From assembly GCF_026684035.1 (NCBI RefSeq), contig NZ_CP113361.1, forward strand, positions 2,416,715 through 2,480,714: a stretch of 64,000 nt of DNA, written 5' to 3'. The position numbers were made by a program, and so were the translations under genes. Of this stretch, positions 62,538 through 64,000 are shown piece by piece; the first letter of the stretch is position 1, and every line of letters starts with the position of its first letter. Below the pieces are notes generated by a model, which was given only the letters and a program-made list of their open reading frames with translations, was not told where the DNA came from and did not search any database. The stretch is from Methanogenium organophilum (GTDB lineage Archaea > Halobacteriota > Methanomicrobia > Methanomicrobiales > Methanomicrobiaceae).

Positions 62538-63528
62538 AAAATACCGGCCGGAAACATTTGAAGATATCCGTGGGCAGGATGCCGTTGTCGGGATGCTGAA
62601 GGCGTTTTCCGCAGATTCACTGATTCCGCATCTCCTCATCAGCGGCCGCCACGGGACCGGAAAGAGCGTTGCTGTGGAGTGCCTCGCAAAAGAACTGTAT
62701 GGGGAATTCTGGAAAGAGAATATGACGGTCATCCAGACCGGTGCACTCTTTCGGGGGGGGAAATCCTATCTGGAGAATGAGGAGAAATTTTCCCATCTTT
62801 ACAAAAAGGATGCCAGCCTGATTAATAATTTCAAGTATATCGTGCGCTGGTTTGCCTCGGTGAAACCACTGGATGCCGAGTTTAAACTGATGGTCTTTGA
62901 TGAGGCGGAGGCCCTGACGTTTGAAGCGCAGCAGGCACTCAGGAGAATGATGGAACGATTTTCCGGGACATGCCGGTTCATCTTCATTACCCGGACGCAG
63001 AGCGCGATTATCCCGGCCATTGCCTCCCGTGCCCTTCCGCTCTTTTTCCGGCCGCTCTCTGACGAGATTGTTCTTGAACTGATGACAGCGATCCTCGCAC
63101 AGGAGAATGTTCCTGCATCCGCATATAATGAGGAGGAAACGGAACTGATCGCCGCCGCGGCACAGGGAGATGCACGTAAGGCAATCCTCTTCTGTCAGAT
63201 GAACTGTGACAGCCGGATTGAAGGCGGGTTTGAGGAATATCTCGAATCAGAGACCGGCAATATCGCACGATCCGTCTTCCGGGTGCTCAGGAAGGGGGAT
63301 ATCGAAAAGGCAAAATCGGTCATTGAAATTCTTATGCTGGAATATGGCCTCTCCGGGCCGGAAGTGCTGGAAGAACTCTCACGTGCGAGGAAACAGGAGT
63401 ACAACGATCCCCGTATCACTGTCGCTCTCGCGAATGCGGATATGATGATGCGGGATGCGGGCAATGAATATATCCAGATGGACGCCCTGCTCTCTTCAAT
63501 TGTAAAAGAAGTATTTTTGGTGGAATAA
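62524..63528 (+). CDS. RFC small-subunit paralog (RfcS2-like) with altered SRC motif
   Basis: 334 residues from the ATG 62524. It shares the RFC opening WIEKYRPETFEDIRGQ with rfcS. Walker A is SGRHGTGKS and Walker B is MVFDEAEAL (DEAE, not DEAD). The SRC motif reads ASRALPLFF, i.e. Arg kept and Cys replaced. The collar region continues to the end (YIQMDALLSSIVKEVF). Methanosarcina and haloarchaeal RFCs use two different small subunits plus a large one, so this is probably the second small subunit. Co-transcribed with the CoA genes. Confidence 0.85.
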   Translation: MLWIEKYRPETFEDIRGQDAVVGMLKAFSADSLIPHLLISGRHGTGKSVAVECLAKELYGEFWKENMTVIQTGALFRGGKSYLENEEKFSHLYKKDASLINNFKYIVRWFASVKPLDAEFKLMVFDEAEALTFEAQQALRRMMERFSGTCRFIFITRTQSAIIPAIASRALPLFFRPLSDEIVLELMTAILAQENVPASAYNEEETELIAAAAQGDARKAILFCQMNCDSRIEGGFEEYLESETGNIARSVFRVLRKGDIEKAKSVIEILMLEYGLSGPEVLEELSRARKQEYNDPRITVALANADMMMRDAGNEYIQMDALLSSIVKEVFLVE

Positions 63529-63531
63529 CAG

Positions 63532-64000
63532 TTATTCTGCCTGTCTGAGAGATGCAAGCACTCTCTCTTTTTTATCGCGTGCGGCATCTGCCGCCTGTTC
63601 CACCCGCTCCTTCATTGCGTCGAAGTCGTGGGGTGTTGTATCGACGACTTTCTTGATCGGTGTGTACGCCGATTCCCGGAAGCGGGGGATGAAGTCTGTC
63701 ATCTCGCCGCCGGAGATCAATTTTGCATCTCCCGGCCCTTCGGTCACATAGCCAATCTTCTTCATGGTTACCCCGGTGGACGCAACCACATTAATGACCG
63801 CGTCTGCATCCTCAGGCCGTGTCACGACAAGCAGGGCATCAAGGGATACGCCCAGATAATCGATTTCGAGAGCGTCCAGCATGTTGAGCACGTCCGGGTC
63901 GACAAGAGATCGCAGGTCATCTTCAACAATTACGATGTCACACCCTGCTGTCTCTGCCATTTCATAGGCATCTCCCCGCAGACCGCCGTTCGTCACATCT
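63532..64000 (-). CDS. AIR-synthase/HypE-related protein, N-terminus outside window
   Basis: The C-terminal ~155 residues are visible; the frame continues past the right edge. The segment VTNGGLRGDAYEMAETAGCDIVIVEDDL, then LDYLGVSLDALLVVTRPEDADAVI-like and IGYVTEGPGDAKLISGG are typical of the C-terminal domain of the PurM/HypE/ThiL/SelD superfamily. A helical tail follows (KERVEQAADAARDKKERVLASLRQAE). Archaeal relatives of HypE may act in cofactor synthesis or hydrogenase maturation. It converges with the RFC paralog, with three bases between stops. Confidence 0.75.
   Translation of the reverse strand, partial: DVTNGGLRGDAYEMAETAGCDIVIVEDDLRSLVDPDVLNMLDALEIDYLGVSLDALLVVTRPEDADAVINVVASTGVTMKKIGYVTEGPGDAKLISGGEMTDFIPRFRESAYTPIKKVVDTTPHDFDAMKERVEQAADAARDKKERVLASLRQAE

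Overview
The window comes from a methanogenic euryarchaeon, most likely of the order Methanomicrobiales. The evidence is a membrane-bound [NiFe] hydrogenase of the Eha type next to a formylmethanofuran dehydrogenase (fwdDBAC), coenzyme F420 (cofE), archaeal pterin (MptD) and archaeal CoA (pantoate kinase, phosphopantoate-beta-alanine ligase) enzymes, a proteasome, MCM, RFC, aCPSF1 and NMD3. Start-stop overlaps, Shine-Dalgarno boxes and TATA-like boxes are common.

Layout. 1-9.0 kb: the edge of a TrmB-family regulator, an HAE3/MMPL exporter, two near-identical peptide-deformylase-like genes in a duplicated segment, small hypotheticals, a CPBP protease and an MFS exporter. 9.0-21.7 kb: an accessory region ending at a tRNA-Leu(TAG). 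It holds an MFS/MarR unit with two palindromic operators and bracketed by two kinds of direct repeat, a DUF4258/DUF2283 pair, an IS21 fragment, a RimK-type ligase, a RelE toxin broken by one frameshift beside its intact antitoxin, a probable cas1 remnant, and two long, visibly A+T-rich genes: a zinc-ribbon/PD-(D/E)XK protein of 748 aa and a TPR/PIN-like protein of 1019 aa. These two are the best candidates for an undescribed defence-type system.

22-24 kb: a methyltransferase and an AI-2E family permease. 24.2-35.3 kb: one unbroken co-directional cluster, ehaB-P then fwdDBAC then a 58-aa zinc-ribbon gene. Its genes mostly overlap or abut, and it would couple H2-dependent, ion-gradient-driven ferredoxin reduction to the first CO2-fixing step of methanogenesis. 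35.2-42.7 kb: cofE, Sec61-beta, an amidohydrolase, UspA and CBS proteins, the proteasome beta subunit, the termination nuclease aCPSF1 and an MFS carrier. 42.7-45.2 kb: a decayed RND exporter, a small conserved-looking gene, a YczE-like membrane protein and a tRNA-Leu(CAG).

45.2-64 kb: two paralogous acyl-CoA ligases (one with an N-terminal ribbon-helix-helix domain), then a leftward Lhr helicase/phosphoesterase/RPA-associated set, divergent from a rightward information-processing and cofactor run: RFC small subunit, MCM, MptD, TatD-like hydrolase, DUF424, NMD3, a Taw2/Trm5-type enzyme, CoaBC, pantoate kinase, phosphopantoate-beta-alanine ligase and a second RFC small-subunit paralog. The window ends inside an AIR-synthase/HypE-related gene.
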